64,000 bases of DNA, from the NCBI GenBank assembly GCA_028023455.1, contig JAQFVV010000205.1:2054860-2118859 (forward strand), given 5' to 3'. The first letter of the stretch is position 1; each line of letters begins with the position of its first letter. Position numbers and translations under genes: made by a program. The notes under the pieces are model-generated. The model had not been told where the DNA came from. It did not search any database and saw only the letters and a program-made list of their open reading frames with translations. Shown piece after piece: positions 48,062 through 59,501 of the stretch. The DNA comes from Epiperipatus broadwayi. Lineage: Eukaryota > Onychophora > Udeonychophora > Euonychophora > Peripatidae.

Positions 48062-49121
48062 TAAGGATATTGAATGAGTAGGCACTAGCTCCTGATACCT
48101 GGGCATTATAGTTAGAACTAATAATTCACAAAAACTCATTTTTTTTAATTAAAAGTTTGACTCTATTTCTGCCAATAACAGCAGATATCATAGACATTAG
48201 CTTCATGGTCAATTGACAGGGAAATCGTGTAAAACATTAAACAGCATAATAAGAATAAACATGACCATTACATAGGAAAAAAAGATAAAAACTAATCATG
48301 GGAATCTTAAATGTAAAGACAATCTCAATATTTACATAACTGGTTCTAGAATGAAGATAGCGAGGACATTTCAACAAATATAAGTTGAATAAAAACTCAG
48401 TGATTAGTCCTTTGTAATTATTGCATTGAACATTCATAACTTTTATACTTTTAAGATATAAAAAAAATATTAAAAAAAAATATATATTAATGGCTTAACA
48501 TTTTAATTGGTCTCAAGCAATCAAAACTTTCCTTTAAAATAAACTGTGCATATTTTTAATATTACTAATTTAAAAAATTTTTATCATCTCCTCTTATACA
48601 CTTTAATGCAATCTTTTTTTATAACTCCTTCTTTATTTTGCTTATAGTTTCGACTATTAATTTATTTTAAATAAAAAAAATAAAAAATTGATGGAAGACA
48701 TAGATTAAAAGTACCCAAAATGTTCATCAGAAAAGTTATACAAAAATATATATATATATCGAGTTTTGAAGTATCATTCATTACATATTACTTTGCAAAT
48801 GTATTTCATCTTTATTCAATATCACTACAGACATTTTCTTAACTATAATAAATTTGGAGAACTGAAAAAAACATTGCATGACACCAATTTGCTTTCCAGG
48901 AGCAAATTCTATTCACTACTTACATTACTCCAGTTCCCCACCTACTGTAAGCTTACATAATGAATAGATAATAGTGCTTATTAAATAAGCAAACTGTGAG
49001 AAGTTTATGATCTGGATCGAGTGCATCTGGAATTTTGGAATCATGCTTGAAAAGTAGATACTGCCATATAACTATAGAAAATAAAATACATGATATTATT
49101 ATTGTCCTACTACTAGAAAGT

Positions 49122-49135
49122 CCCCCCCCCCCCCC
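49122..49135 (+). repeat. C14 homopolymer run
   Basis: Fourteen consecutive C in an otherwise very AT-rich intron. Confidence 0.95.
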
Positions 49136-49874
49136 AGTATAAATGCTATTTAGCAAATCTATTTTTCTTATGATAGCTTTGTAAAAAATGCTTGCAGACT
49201 GCTTTGTATTGTTTTACCTGAAAGGCAGAGCATTGTAGAAAATTTCTTTGTTAAGTGAAATTGAATGTCAATTATGCTAATTAGCGAAACTTATACAAAG
49301 ATTAACTGAGTCAATCACAAGGGAGCATGTGAATTGAAAGGAACTGTCAAGTTAATAATAATGCCTTTCTCGAAACAAAAAATGAAGTGTTAAAATAAAG
49401 AATTATTTATAATTTAATAATTTAAAATGAAGTTGTCAGACATATAAAACGACAGACTGGAGTGAAGGAGAACTTAGCTGTAATGGTGTTAATGGAAAAT
49501 AATTATGAGTTAAAGATACTCAAGTATAGACTTTAAAAAATAAGAGTTAACACAACTCTAAAATGGTGAACTGTAATATATATTCGCAGAGTTTGAGAAA
49601 AAAGTATTCTCACACCAAATTGTTATAATGTTTACTCCAAAGTCAAGAGATAATTATTGTTATTCTATTATTATCCTATTGTTATTTATTTTATCATTAT
49701 TCATCAGCATAGAGAAATAAACTTGCTGAGACATATAAAAGTGTTTTGTGTGGTGTTATTTTGTTGTTGACATGGTTGGGATTATAAATCCCACTGTGAA
49801 CATAGCAGTTGATTTTATAAATTTACCTTAAATTATAAATATTATTTATTTTTAATTTTTCAACAATAACTTAC

Positions 49875-50012
49875 TGAGTTTACTAAGAGCTAAAAGCGAG
49901 GTATTTACAGCCAGTGATAATTCTATTGGGAGTTCTGGTGGCACCACAGAAGTCAAAATTAATGTGCATTCCAAAAACAATTTGTAACGATTCCTCAAAG
50001 GATCTTTTGTAC
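49875..50012 (-). CDS. ATP13A1: ATP13A1-family P5A ATPase, exon (PPELP transmembrane helix 4)
   Basis: This 138-nt exon encodes [18 protein letters not shown] and [18 protein letters not shown], ending in [13 protein letters not shown] in the fourth membrane helix is the signature of P5A ATPases and forms part of the substrate pocket. The acceptor is ttattttag and the donor GTAAGT. Only 73 bp separate it from the exon at 50,086, in contrast to the 19.5-kb intron on its other side. Confidence 0.96.
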
Positions 50013-50085
50013 CTAAAATAAAGGATACATATTTGATATAATGGATTATTTCATATTAATAAATATTTTTTATTAATGTTCATAC

Positions 50086-50268
50086 CTTCAATCCATACAT
50101 ATGAAGCTGCAGCAATAGCGAACACCAGAAGAAACAAAATAAAACAAAAAGTTTCTAAATTGTTTGCTGTTACCCTTTTAACTCCAAACAAAATTGTTCG
50201 GAGAAGTTTACCCTGAGAAGTGTTGAAACCAGTTTGAAGAACATAACCAATACAACCATTATCATGAG
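50086..50268 (-). CDS. ATP13A1: ATP13A1-family P5A ATPase, exon (linker and membrane helix 3)
   Basis: This 183-nt exon encodes [20 protein letters not shown] followed by [16 protein letters not shown] and a hydrophobic helix [27 protein letters not shown] is conserved in P-type ATPases as TGF.T.QG.L, just before the third transmembrane helix. The acceptor is ttgttttcag and the donor GTATGA. The phases fit its neighbours, giving GLKAHDNG at one junction and WIEGTKDP at the other. Confidence 0.96.
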
Positions 50269-50349
50269 CTGAAAACAAAAGGTGTTGAAATTGTTATTAT
50301 TTTATCTTCATTATAAAAATTGCAAATATAAAATAATGCAGTCACTTAC

Positions 50350-50479
50350 CTTTGAGACCAGCCTCACTTTTATTTGGAGGAGAATGCTGAACTACTTTAG
50401 TCCCTCCAAACAAAACATGAAGTTTGGAATCTTGATTGAGATCAAACAATATCTTAGGATTTAAATTTTCAATTGGCTC
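50350..50479 (-). CDS. ATP13A1: ATP13A1-family P5A ATPase, exon (actuator domain)
   Basis: This 130-nt exon encodes [20 protein letters not shown] and [12 protein letters not shown], aligning with [15 protein letters not shown] of the vertebrate protein. The acceptor is a T tract ending in AAG and the donor GTAAGT. It starts in phase 0 after VPQMK of the preceding exon and leaves one G for the next exon. An 81-bp intron follows. Confidence 0.95.
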
Positions 50480-53400
50480 CTTAAAAAACAAAAAAGCATG
50501 ATTTAGATAATAATACAAATAGTTTGAAATAATTTTGGTAGCTTCATTTTTTTTATTTAAACCAATGCCAATGTAAATTAAATAATCTACAAGAGAAATT
50601 TCTGTTATTACATTATTATACTATAAGATACTTGAATGAGAAAATATATAACCAAATAATCCTACTCACAGAAATGCAAATTAAAGTGAAACTTCAATAT
50701 CACAAATCAATACCACATGCTCACATTATTAAATTTGTTGAAAATTTGAAAAAAAGCAGACTATGTATATAACTTTTGGAGCAGAACTAAGAGAGAATCG
50801 AATGATGATATAATAGCTGATCTTGCCCCCATGTGACTCAATTAAATCCCTTCATTGACTGTCTATTAAAACAAGAAGTCAAACAGTAGATTCTATTGCA
50901 ATTGTAAAAGCAGTTCAGTTCATTTTATACTAGAATCCCTATTTTAACCTTAAATAATCAATGAACACAAGATGGTAATCCATTTTTATATCAACCCCTT
51001 CGCAACGTACTGGGCTAACAGCATCTGAGGATGTAAACATAAAATTCTGCATTAATATATATAGTGACCATTTATTACTAAAGCTCACAATAGAAGCTTC
51101 TGGAGTAGAGTAAAAAGAACTACTCTTGGAACCATGCTAAATGTAGAAGTAAAAGATTATGGGATTGTTATATTGCATTCCTATGATTTATAAATGGTTT
51201 CCATATAAGTTTCAAATATCAAAGAAATACAATTCCAACAAATGATAGAAATGCTGCAAATGTGGCTACACGCAGAAAAAAAAATTGTGAATGAATTCTT
51301 ATGTAAACAAAATTGTAATTAACATTCTAAAATAATTTCATTCTAAAATAAATACTCATTTGATTAATTGCTAGAAAGATTCTGTGATGTTTCAGCATAC
51401 TAATGCCAAGATGAGCATAAGTTTCATTCAATTTTTTCTTTAATTTTATTCCGACGAGAATCAATCCAGGTATCTTTAGCTCTTGAATTTAGTAATTTAC
51501 TATTACACTAAATTTCACAGAACAATTGCCTTCTAACAAATTGATTGTTAAACAAAAAATCTAATTATCAATTTATCAAGATTTCTGCCATATTTTTTAA
51601 ATATTAAGTCAAGATAGAAGTCTCAGTTTTCAAATGCACTATGGAATGAAAATAATGTAATCAAAAAATAAAAGCCAAAAATGTTCTATATATGAAAGAT
51701 GAGTGAACTCTTCACTCCTCCAAGCATTAGTCTAAATGATTATATGCATATGTTAATAAAATTTAACATATGAATATTATCTATTGTACCCTTACTTCTC
51801 GATGTATAATATAATTTGAAAATACAACTAACTCAATTAAATTATAATGCTTAATTAAAATTTGCATATCTATCTTTAATATACTTTTATATTATCATAT
51901 TCTAATTAAATTTATTATCAATTATCAAAATCAATATATTTCTATATTATGTACTAATTAAATAAGTATTTATTAAAATCATGAGACTGTGAAGTAAAGT
52001 TACAAAGCAATAAGTAGATTTACATTGAATCAATATCTCCCAAGATATTGTCTCAATGGCATAAGAATACTATTACCTCCTTATTAACTTACTACTACAT
52101 CTGCAGCATTCTTATGACTTTTAAATAAAATAAACTATCTTTAAAATGTAATAAATAAATAAATCTTAACTTTTAATTTAAAAAATATAATTAAATAATC
52201 TCAATAATCTCAGGCTCTTCTAATTATCCTAAAGTAATGATAACCCATGTAAATAAGTATGATAAGGGATTTTATATCAAACCTAAATACATCTAACTTA
52301 TTTTAATAATAATATACAATACTAGTCTTAGAGTATAACTTAATTTTATCTATTGCTGTTATATCATCAATTATTAAATAAATAATCATATGTATATCTT
52401 TTATTTTCATATAGCATCTTAATTTTGGAATAGATCAAAATCTTATAATTCAATAATCTGTGGCAATAAATAATATTGTATTCTTATAATGTGCATTATA
52501 ATTACCCTATGACCATAATAATATTATATGTTAATATCAATCAATTCTTATGAAATGATATCAAGAAAATATTATGTTTATTTCTAAATAATAATAATAA
52601 ATTCATATTGTGCAAATATTATGTTTGTTCAAATTATCTGCTGTCAAATGCTGTGGTGTAAAATAATGAACTCGACACACTTTTAAAACAAATTAAACAA
52701 ATTTATTTACATTAACTTCAACTAAGAATTTATTTACAATATTTACAGTTCAAAATTAGGAAAACAAAGAAGAATAAAATAAGAAAATAATAATACAATA
52801 TGTTTACACTGTTATTAACTCATACTCCTAATAAGTAATTATACATTCTTTTAAATGCTGTACTAATAACATTGAAGTATGCTTTTAAAACTTAGACTTT
52901 AAATAAATATCAGTGAACTTCAATTATTACACAGAAAAATTTATGTAAACAATATTTATGTAGCATATGTAAACAATTAAACTTTACTAATTAAATTGCT
53001 ACATCACTTAAGTATTACTGTTACTTATTTCATTATGTACTAGTATGTGTTTATTCTATCATCAGCATTACTCTAATATCATAATATAGAAACTAATGTA
53101 TCTTTGTAATGTAATAACAATAATTGATTATAATTTATATTTCATTTAATGCAATTCATGCTACATGTTTTATCAAATATGCATTACATATATGTACTGT
53201 TAAATAATAATATTTAAATTATTCATTCATTTCAAATTCATAAAGTAATATATTAGATAAATTTTATGATTCTTTTCTATGTGAAATTATTACTTTACTT
53301 TATGTGTTATTCTACTCCTTCTTAATAAACTTCTATCTACAAAAACATCCTCTACAACTTATTTTAAATTCCGGGAAAACAACCTTCAACTCTAAATAAA

Positions 53401-56098
53401 TACTAATTATCCAAACTATTTAGACTTCATCATCTATATTCAGTAAATCTTCAATCCAAATATAAACTTCTACATAAAATTTAACTTAATTTATCCAATA
53501 AAACAAAAGTAAAATATAGACTTTTAAATCTCTTCCTAACTTACAATAAAAATAATTACTTATAAATAATAAATATAATTCTAATACTCCAACATAATAA
53601 TAATAAAAAATAAAAAAATCAAAATTTATTTACAAAAGAATCATATAATTATTTCTAAAACTTCTTATGTAATGTTGTATCATATTTATATTATAAATTC
53701 AAATTATGCATATCCAAATAAAACTGTCACTGCCAATATAATGTGTGTGTATTTCAAAAATATTTATACATTCATTCAAATAACATAACATTTGGATGAT
53801 CTAAAGAAAACATATCAAATACATCAAAATTATTATAATTATACAATTTTTACCATAAATAATGATCTAATGTATAGTCCATCTTCTAATATTCTTCGGA
53901 ACTACAGCTTCATAAAATAAATCACATTTACACTCACAATCATTCTTTAACATATTACGTGTTATATTAATTATAAGATAAACTTATGCAATTAATTATT
54001 ATATTACTTTTAGTTATTATTTTAAGAAATGTACCTATCTTATTTTTAATAAATTAATAATATTTAATTTTTATGTTAGATAAGTAAAACAGAATTCATA
54101 TTACGTAACTCCAGCGATGTCTTCTTTTCCACCATATAGTTCTTTAATCCTAGGCATAAATTCACTAAAACACCATTTCCTTTTCCTGTCTATCACATGG
54201 TTTCTTTAAAAGTTTTATAAAAAAAATGATAACGTTCTTTTAAAATAAAATAAAAGTTCCCCACAAGAAAAATAAAATAAAATTAAAATAGTTTATAGGC
54301 TCCGGATCCAGTTCCTTAACGAAATTATTTAAAGTTATTATTTCTAAATTAGTCTATAGTTTATGAAAATTATCATTTAATTATTTTAATTGACTTGGAC
54401 GTCCACATATTACTTGCGCATTTCTTAACAAAATATCCAGGTAAGAATAAGCTTCTTCATCTAAAACAACCAGCGTTTAGATTATTTTAATATAATAATT
54501 TTATTATATTAAGACTTTTAGCTAATTATATTCTCAATTTATTTGCCTTTTAAAATTGTCAACATTCAGTCTTTTAAACATAAAGACTTAACAAGGCAAG
54601 TATTTATAAAACTACTTTTATTTCTAATATCTTTACTTAAGATATATATTTTAAATTTATAGCTTGCAAAAATACTTTCTTCATAAAGAAGTATTTTATT
54701 CTTTAAAATATCTATTTTTAATAATCAATAGCAATTAGCTTTTAAAATTATATACTGTCCAAAATACTACTTTTCTCCATCTCGTAACTTTCCGAACTAA
54801 TCCAGCGTTTGTCATATTTCTAGTATAAAGTTTCCGATATATTTTCACTATATATGATGTTCCCATGACCATTTGCTTGTAAATTGAGCTTCAATATAGA
54901 GACGATTGATAAGGAAAAATTAAATTAACACTGCATGTCTATCATTTAAAACTTTTATAAATTATTTACAATGACACTCTTATAATTTTAAAATTGATTT
55001 TGAGAGCGTCTATCAAATTTACTTTGCTATTTTAAATAACACAATTAACTTGAAAATTCAATCACGAAGTCCTCCCCTAACAATTGAACTAAGCTTTTAT
55101 ACCGGAAGAAACTTCCCATTTGATTGGTACATTTAAACAATCAACTTGCTGGCTTATTTACATATTTACCAACAACACAAAATTAAAAATAAATAATGAC
55201 TTATTTAATATTTAATATTTATTACATTATTACATTTTTAAAATAATTCTTATCGTTTATTTAAATCCACTAAATATTTTTAAAATATTCTTATTTACTT
55301 GATTTTAATTTTAACTTTTATAAGATCATTTTTAAACAAACTAAGTCTTATCTATACGTTATATTTTTAAAGCAATATTTTAAAAATCAGATTTAATATT
55401 TCACATTGAATATCTTTATTTTATCTCGTGATAGCTCACATATTATTTATAAATTTTATAACATGATTTTTAAAATAGTTATGCAACTTTACTAGATAAC
55501 TTCCAAGCATGTGTGTGCATATTTAACTAACATCTGTTTCTACAACACAAGAAACGCTTGTTATAATCTAAAAATAACTAACAATTGCATTTTTAAAATA
55601 AACATTTTTTTAAAATAAATAAGATATTATAACAGATTTTAAATTAATAATTCGATATTATTAAAGTCAAATATTAATCTTCTATTTAAGTATTTATAAT
55701 AATTAAAAATATTTATATTCTTTTATAACATTATTTTATCAACAATAAATATATGCATTTAATTTTAACTTGTCTTTTAAACACTTTTAGTTTTAAATAC
55801 CTACTTATTAAATATATTAATGCAGTATTAACTATGGCCAGTTTTCCCAACCATACACTACTATCATCTTTATTTAAAATGTCTCTCTCAATTTCAGCAC
55901 AACTTCACATCTCAAATACTCATAGATTGCTTTAATTAAACCTTTTGAAATATTACCATAAGCAAAATCAACATCACATATTCAAATATATCTTAAACTT
56001 AAAATTTTTAACAGATTAGCACAAAAATTAGATGGTGACCCATACAAAAGGGCACACTATAGACACAAACAAACAGAAAAGTAAATATTAAAACTTAC
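50480..56098. other. ATP13A1 intron (5.6 kb) with a G-poor block
   Basis: No coding sequence of the host gene. From about 52.64 to 55.2 kb the plus strand is markedly G-poor and C-richer than its surroundings, and holds a TATA-like CCGGTATAAAAGC near 55,095 on the minus strand, suggesting a retroelement remnant. The stretch 50.5-52.6 kb is plain AT-rich intron. Confidence 0.6.
52648..55200 (-). repeat. Possible long LTR or other retroelement remnant (compositional)
   Basis: The block begins with tgtggtgtaaaataatgaac and acacacttttaaaacaaa, followed by an A/T/C-biased stretch with few G for more than 1 kb. Near 54.1-55.1 kb there is more mixed sequence (ctccggatccagttccttaa; ataccggaagaaacttccca) with a TATA-like box on the minus strand. 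The layout resembles the R-U5 and U3 parts of the LTR at 37.4-39.2 kb, but no sequence identity or second copy was found. Confidence 0.3.
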
Positions 56099-56205
56099 TT
56101 TCATTTGTGGAACAGACTCTCCTGTTAGCATGGATTCATCTACAATGCATGAACCTCGCAATAAAAGAACATCACAAGGAACCAGGTTCTCATTAGGTGA
56201 TCGAC
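56099..56205 (-). CDS. ATP13A1: ATP13A1-family P5A ATPase, exon (TGES actuator motif)
   Basis: This 107-nt exon encodes [20 protein letters not shown] followed by [19 protein letters not shown] is the dephosphorylation loop of the actuator domain in all P-type ATPases. The NLVPCD.LLLRG lead is that of the ATP13A1 family. The acceptor is aatttag and the donor GTAAGT. The first two bases complete a glycine codon with the exon upstream, which lies beyond the window. This is the most 5' exon visible. Confidence 0.96.
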
Positions 56206-56380
56206 CTAAATTAAAATAAAGTCACAAATTATCTTTTTATTTTAAGTATGCAAATAAAATAGTCAAGTTTAATTATGTTTCTAAGATATAAAGTGATTTA
56301 TCTCCAAATGCAGATTGGAAACTGGTTCACTGTTGGATTTTCTACTTCTTCCTTTTCCTATGTATTGATTTCTACTTTAA

Positions 56381-56601
56381 CATATCATACCATTTACACC
56401 TTTCTTAAACAGTTTATTGATACTTTTATTTATATCAAATTAACAGTTTCAACTGTCCTGCAATCATCATCAGAGTTCTTGACAATCCTATTTCCATTGT
56501 CAAGAACTCTGATGATGACTGCAGGATAGTCTAAACTATTAGTTTGATATAAATAAAAGTACTGATAAAGTGTTTAAGAAAGGTGTAAATGGTATGATAT
56601 G
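56381..56601. mobile_element. Hairpin element with hammerhead motif in each arm
   Basis: Arms of 106 bp (56,381-56,486 and 56,496-56,601) are separated by 9 bp. A 10-bp direct repeat actgttggat occurs at 56,329-56,338 and 56,604-56,613, the same layout as the palindrome at 24.3 kb (one direct repeat about 50 bp outside the left arm, the other close to the right arm). The arms carry hammerhead blocks facing outward. There is no coding sequence. Confidence 0.75.
56504..56545 (+). ncRNA. Hammerhead ribozyme, one core mutation
   Basis: Stem I GAACT (56,504-56,508) could pair with AGTTT (56,541-56,545); core CTGATGA (56,509-56,515); stem II GACT/AGTC (56,517-56,520 with 56,528-56,531) around GCAGGAT; then TAAA where GAAA is required (56,532-56,535). 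The mirror copy on the minus strand (56,473-56,446) keeps CTGATGA and GAAA but has wobble pairs in stem II (GATT/AGTT). Each arm therefore has what the other lost. Confidence 0.55.
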
Positions 56602-57820
56602 TTACTGTTGGATGTCAATATTTTTCCAAAGCTACTATTGTAAAGGCAGCATAAAGGAGTTTGCTGTTAATTGAAAGGAGATCTTGGATTCTGAGCAGTG
56701 CAAATTTCTAATAACCACTTCATAGTTCTGTTGATGCAGCTGTTATTACTATGTGATTATTCATATAACACAAACATGGATGGGCTGCCCACCATCACAC
56801 ATCAGCTAGTATGGTGAGTTTATTGGCTATTTTACTTGTCAGTTGCTTGATAGTTCTTAACTGAAATGTCACTTATTTTCTTGAAGGCAGAATGAATGTG
56901 TGTGTAAATAAACTTTTTTTCCTTAATAGATATTTGCAATCATAACAAACAAAACTAAATACTGGCCCTTATTCCCAGGAGACTGTAAAGTCATCAGCCA
57001 AGGTAGCAGTTGGTGGCAGAAAGTGAAGGGTGATAAGAATCTCAATTGTGGATCCAGGCTGTCATTTATTACAACCTTTTATTTAGGTACTTACAACTGC
57101 AGATCACTTTTTAGTCTAATATTGAATGGGATATTATTGGACTTTATAAAGTTTTAAAAAAGGTGAAAAGGTAATTGATTTAAAAAATGGACATATACTC
57201 TACTACAAAGGCACAAACATTGGGATACAAGTGGAGCAGGATTCATTATAAATAAAAACTGGCAATCATTTAATATGTGCTCTATGTTTTTTTGTTTTAT
57301 TGATCACATCTAGGGGAGCCACTAAACACTAATGAAAATACTAAATGATAAATCTGATGTGTACTTTTGAACTAAGACATTGTTTAATAAGATGAGGTAA
57401 ATTTATTGGGTTTTTTTTTGTGTGTTTGGAAAAGAAAAAAAGGGCAGAGAAATAATGTCAATGTAAAATTTTTGTCTCCTTTTATCAAAATAATACTAAA
57501 ATACAAATTGTAAAATAAGTTATATAAACATGGCAAATGTATTGAAAAAATAATTATGATAAAGCACAGGGTTATTTTTTGATTGAAATCACACACAAAA
57601 GGCACAAAGAATGTCAAAAGCAAACCTTTGTTTTAATATTGTAAAAGTCTGGAAAAAAGCTAGAAAAAGATCCAGATTACTTCCGCTTTTGGCAGCCATC
57701 TTTGCAACTGGTCTTACAAAAAGCGTCCCTAAGCGATTCAATTTCAGGAAGATAGGGACGATTGTCTCCTTACCTTTACGTTTCTTATTCAAGGTAAGTC
57801 GGTTTTAATCATTATATATT

Positions 57821-58354
57821 ATGGAAAGTGATAATATAATCGATAATTCGCAAATTAAGGTTAGCCCCGATCTCAGCATTCAATCTAGTAATGCAGTCAT
57901 CGGTCGTAAATTTTATAGCCTTAGATCTAATCTAAATTCATCCAAAATAACTTCTACAACAAATAAAAACCCACAAACCAATATTTCAAAAGAAAACAGC
58001 ATCACAAATATCAACAAAAGTTTAGAAAATATTCAACTTACCCCTAATATAAGTAATAGCATTAATATCTCATCAAGCGAAACGATTGAAATGCTTAAAA
58101 ATACAAGCAAAAACCAATCAGCACCTCTCCGAAGACTTTATGCACCCTCAGAAGACTCTAATGAGCAATTTCCTTTGCCCAATAATACCCTGGAAACCAT
58201 ATCTGAAAATAATAGACAAAATTACCGACAAGATGATTTTGGCGAATTTTTTAAAGTTAAAACTTTTCCACCAGATGTCGACAAAACCAGTGCTGTCACA
58301 TTACAGTTTGTCAACAGTAAATTTAAAAATCAAAAAGAAGAAATGAAATTTTAA
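57821..58354 (+). pseudogene. LINE ORF1, N-terminal segment
   Basis: 177 codons rich in Ser, Asn and Thr (ENSITNINKSLENIQLTPN), with no recognisable domain and probably disordered. The frame stops at 58,354, and the zinc-knuckle segment continues in another frame from about 58,458. The start is the first ATG after a mixed-composition leader. Whether the break is a mutation of this copy or a natural boundary cannot be told from one copy. Confidence 0.6.
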
Positions 58355-58457
58355 AACCGATAAATCACATTCCAGAACAAACAAAGATTATAGCGCAGAA
58401 CAATTCATTGCTACTTCAGCCAACTTACAATCTAATCCAAGTTCTTCAATACTAATA

Positions 58458-59501
58458 TTGAAAAATTCCTCTACGTACGCAAATATCGTAAGGTCTAAAA
58501 ATTCTGAGAGCATCTCCGAAAATATTAAGGCCGATAATTTCAATGAACTATATTTGAATATCTCAGAACTAGACATAGAACAAGAATCAAACACTTTGGA
58601 AAATGTCTCATTTAATATAAACGATCTTAATGACGACATGTTCCTAAAAATAAATAATGAGTTCAACAAAACGATACCCAATAGCCTATATAAATCGTTT
58701 GCTAACTACTACAGCGATAAGTCGTTAATCTTAGCCATAACAAATCAACAATGTGCTCTATATAAGTTCCCTCTAGAACAGCTATACAGTCTAATCAATC
58801 AAAAACAATTAGGCAGAGGCATTCATATGATTCTTAATCATCCCAATGACCGCTATGTTATCGTTGAGTTTAAAACATGGGCGGACCATATGAACTTTAA
58901 AAATAAATACAGATCTTTAGGAAATTTTATACTATGCTCCATAGATATGAACCGTCCTGCTACACTATCCAGCAGAATCCAAAACTGCCTTGCCCACTTG
59001 AAAGAACAAGAACTACAAGACATCCTTATTATTTATGGCTCAGTTAGCAAATTTAAACACCTATTAAACCCTCACTGCGAAGATCAAATCCTGTCCAATA
59101 CTGTTATCTTCACACTTACATTGAAGAAAAACATTATACCCACTGACATACCCACTATTATTACTGCAAGAGGCTCTCCTATGGTTTTGACTTTCAGGGG
59201 AGTACATCCACAATGTTTCTTCTGCCTTGAAAGAACACACCTCATTAAAGATTGTGCAGCAAGAATATGTACACACTGTGGTATTAAAAAGAATAAAGTT
59301 CACAGATGTCCTGGTAGACCTACTAACACGGCTCTCACATCCTTAAATAGACAATCACCACATGGGCCTAATTCAATCAGCAACCTCACAAACCCAGACA
59401 ACTTGATTCAAATAAATCCTCCAACAAACCCTTTCACATCCAAACCTATCTTTCAAAATGAAAATATTCAAGAAAGAAATAAACGACAACCTCTACACTA
59501 A
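58458..59501 (+). CDS. LINE ORF1, gag-like RNA-binding segment with zinc knuckles
   Basis: 347 codons. The middle part (FPLEQLYSLINQKQLGRGIH, VIVEFKTWADHMNF) resembles the RNA-recognition-like fold preceding zinc knuckles in LINE ORF1 proteins. From residue about 253 comes CFFCLERTHLIKDC, a C-X2-C-X4-H-X4-C knuckle, then CTHCGIKKNKVHRC, an atypical second knuckle (C-X2-C-X7-H-X-C). The protein should bind element RNA and form the RNP. The last 44 bases overlap the next segment, which is in another frame. Confidence 0.7.
   Translation: MKNSSTYANIVRSKNSESISENIKADNFNELYLNISELDIEQESNTLENVSFNINDLNDDMFLKINNEFNKTIPNSLYKSFANYYSDKSLILAITNQQCALYKFPLEQLYSLINQKQLGRGIHMILNHPNDRYVIVEFKTWADHMNFKNKYRSLGNFILCSIDMNRPATLSSRIQNCLAHLKEQELQDILIIYGSVSKFKHLLNPHCEDQILSNTVIFTLTLKKNIIPTDIPTIITARGSPMVLTFRGVHPQCFFCLERTHLIKDCAARICTHCGIKKNKVHRCPGRPTNTALTSLNRQSPHGPNSISNLTNPDNLIQINPPTNPFTSKPIFQNENIQERNKRQPLH

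Larger units (their letters stand above)
47163..48090 (-). repeat. Tandem array of a ~0.4-kb repeat with hammerhead motif (retrozyme-like)
   Basis: Unit 1 starts at 47,163, unit 2 at 47,581 and a partial unit 3 at 47,973, spacings of 418 and 392 bp. Shared landmarks are aacaaactctccatacaata, cagtgcaagcattaataatc, tagttaactataaagctagg and catcacatgatcaccatttc. On the minus strand unit 1 carries CTGATGA (47,312-47,306), GAAA (47,293-47,290), CTTG and TC. Unit 2 has lost the CTGATGA block. Unit 3 flips at about 48,030 and shows the motif on the plus strand. Non-coding tandem units of this size with hammerheads are the hallmark of metazoan retrozymes. Confidence 0.75.
30407..49874. other. ATP13A1 intron (19.5 kb, the longest)
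   Basis: This intron lies between the PPELP exon and the DKTGT exon. It contains a hAT end (30,978), RTE scraps, the Penelope-like element at 34.4-35.7 kb, the LTR retrotransposon at 37.4-44.2 kb, a MITE at 45.4 kb and the tandem repeat at 47.2-48.1 kb. The stretch 48.1-49.87 kb shows nothing but AT-rich sequence and a run of 14 C at 49,122-49,135. Confidence 0.7.
56206..57820. other. ATP13A1 intron, 5' part up to the LINE
   Basis: Intron sequence with the hairpin element at 56.38-56.60 kb. From 56.65 to 57.6 kb nothing recognisable is present. The stretch 57.6-57.82 kb, of more mixed composition, is probably the 5' untranslated region of the LINE that follows. Confidence 0.6.
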
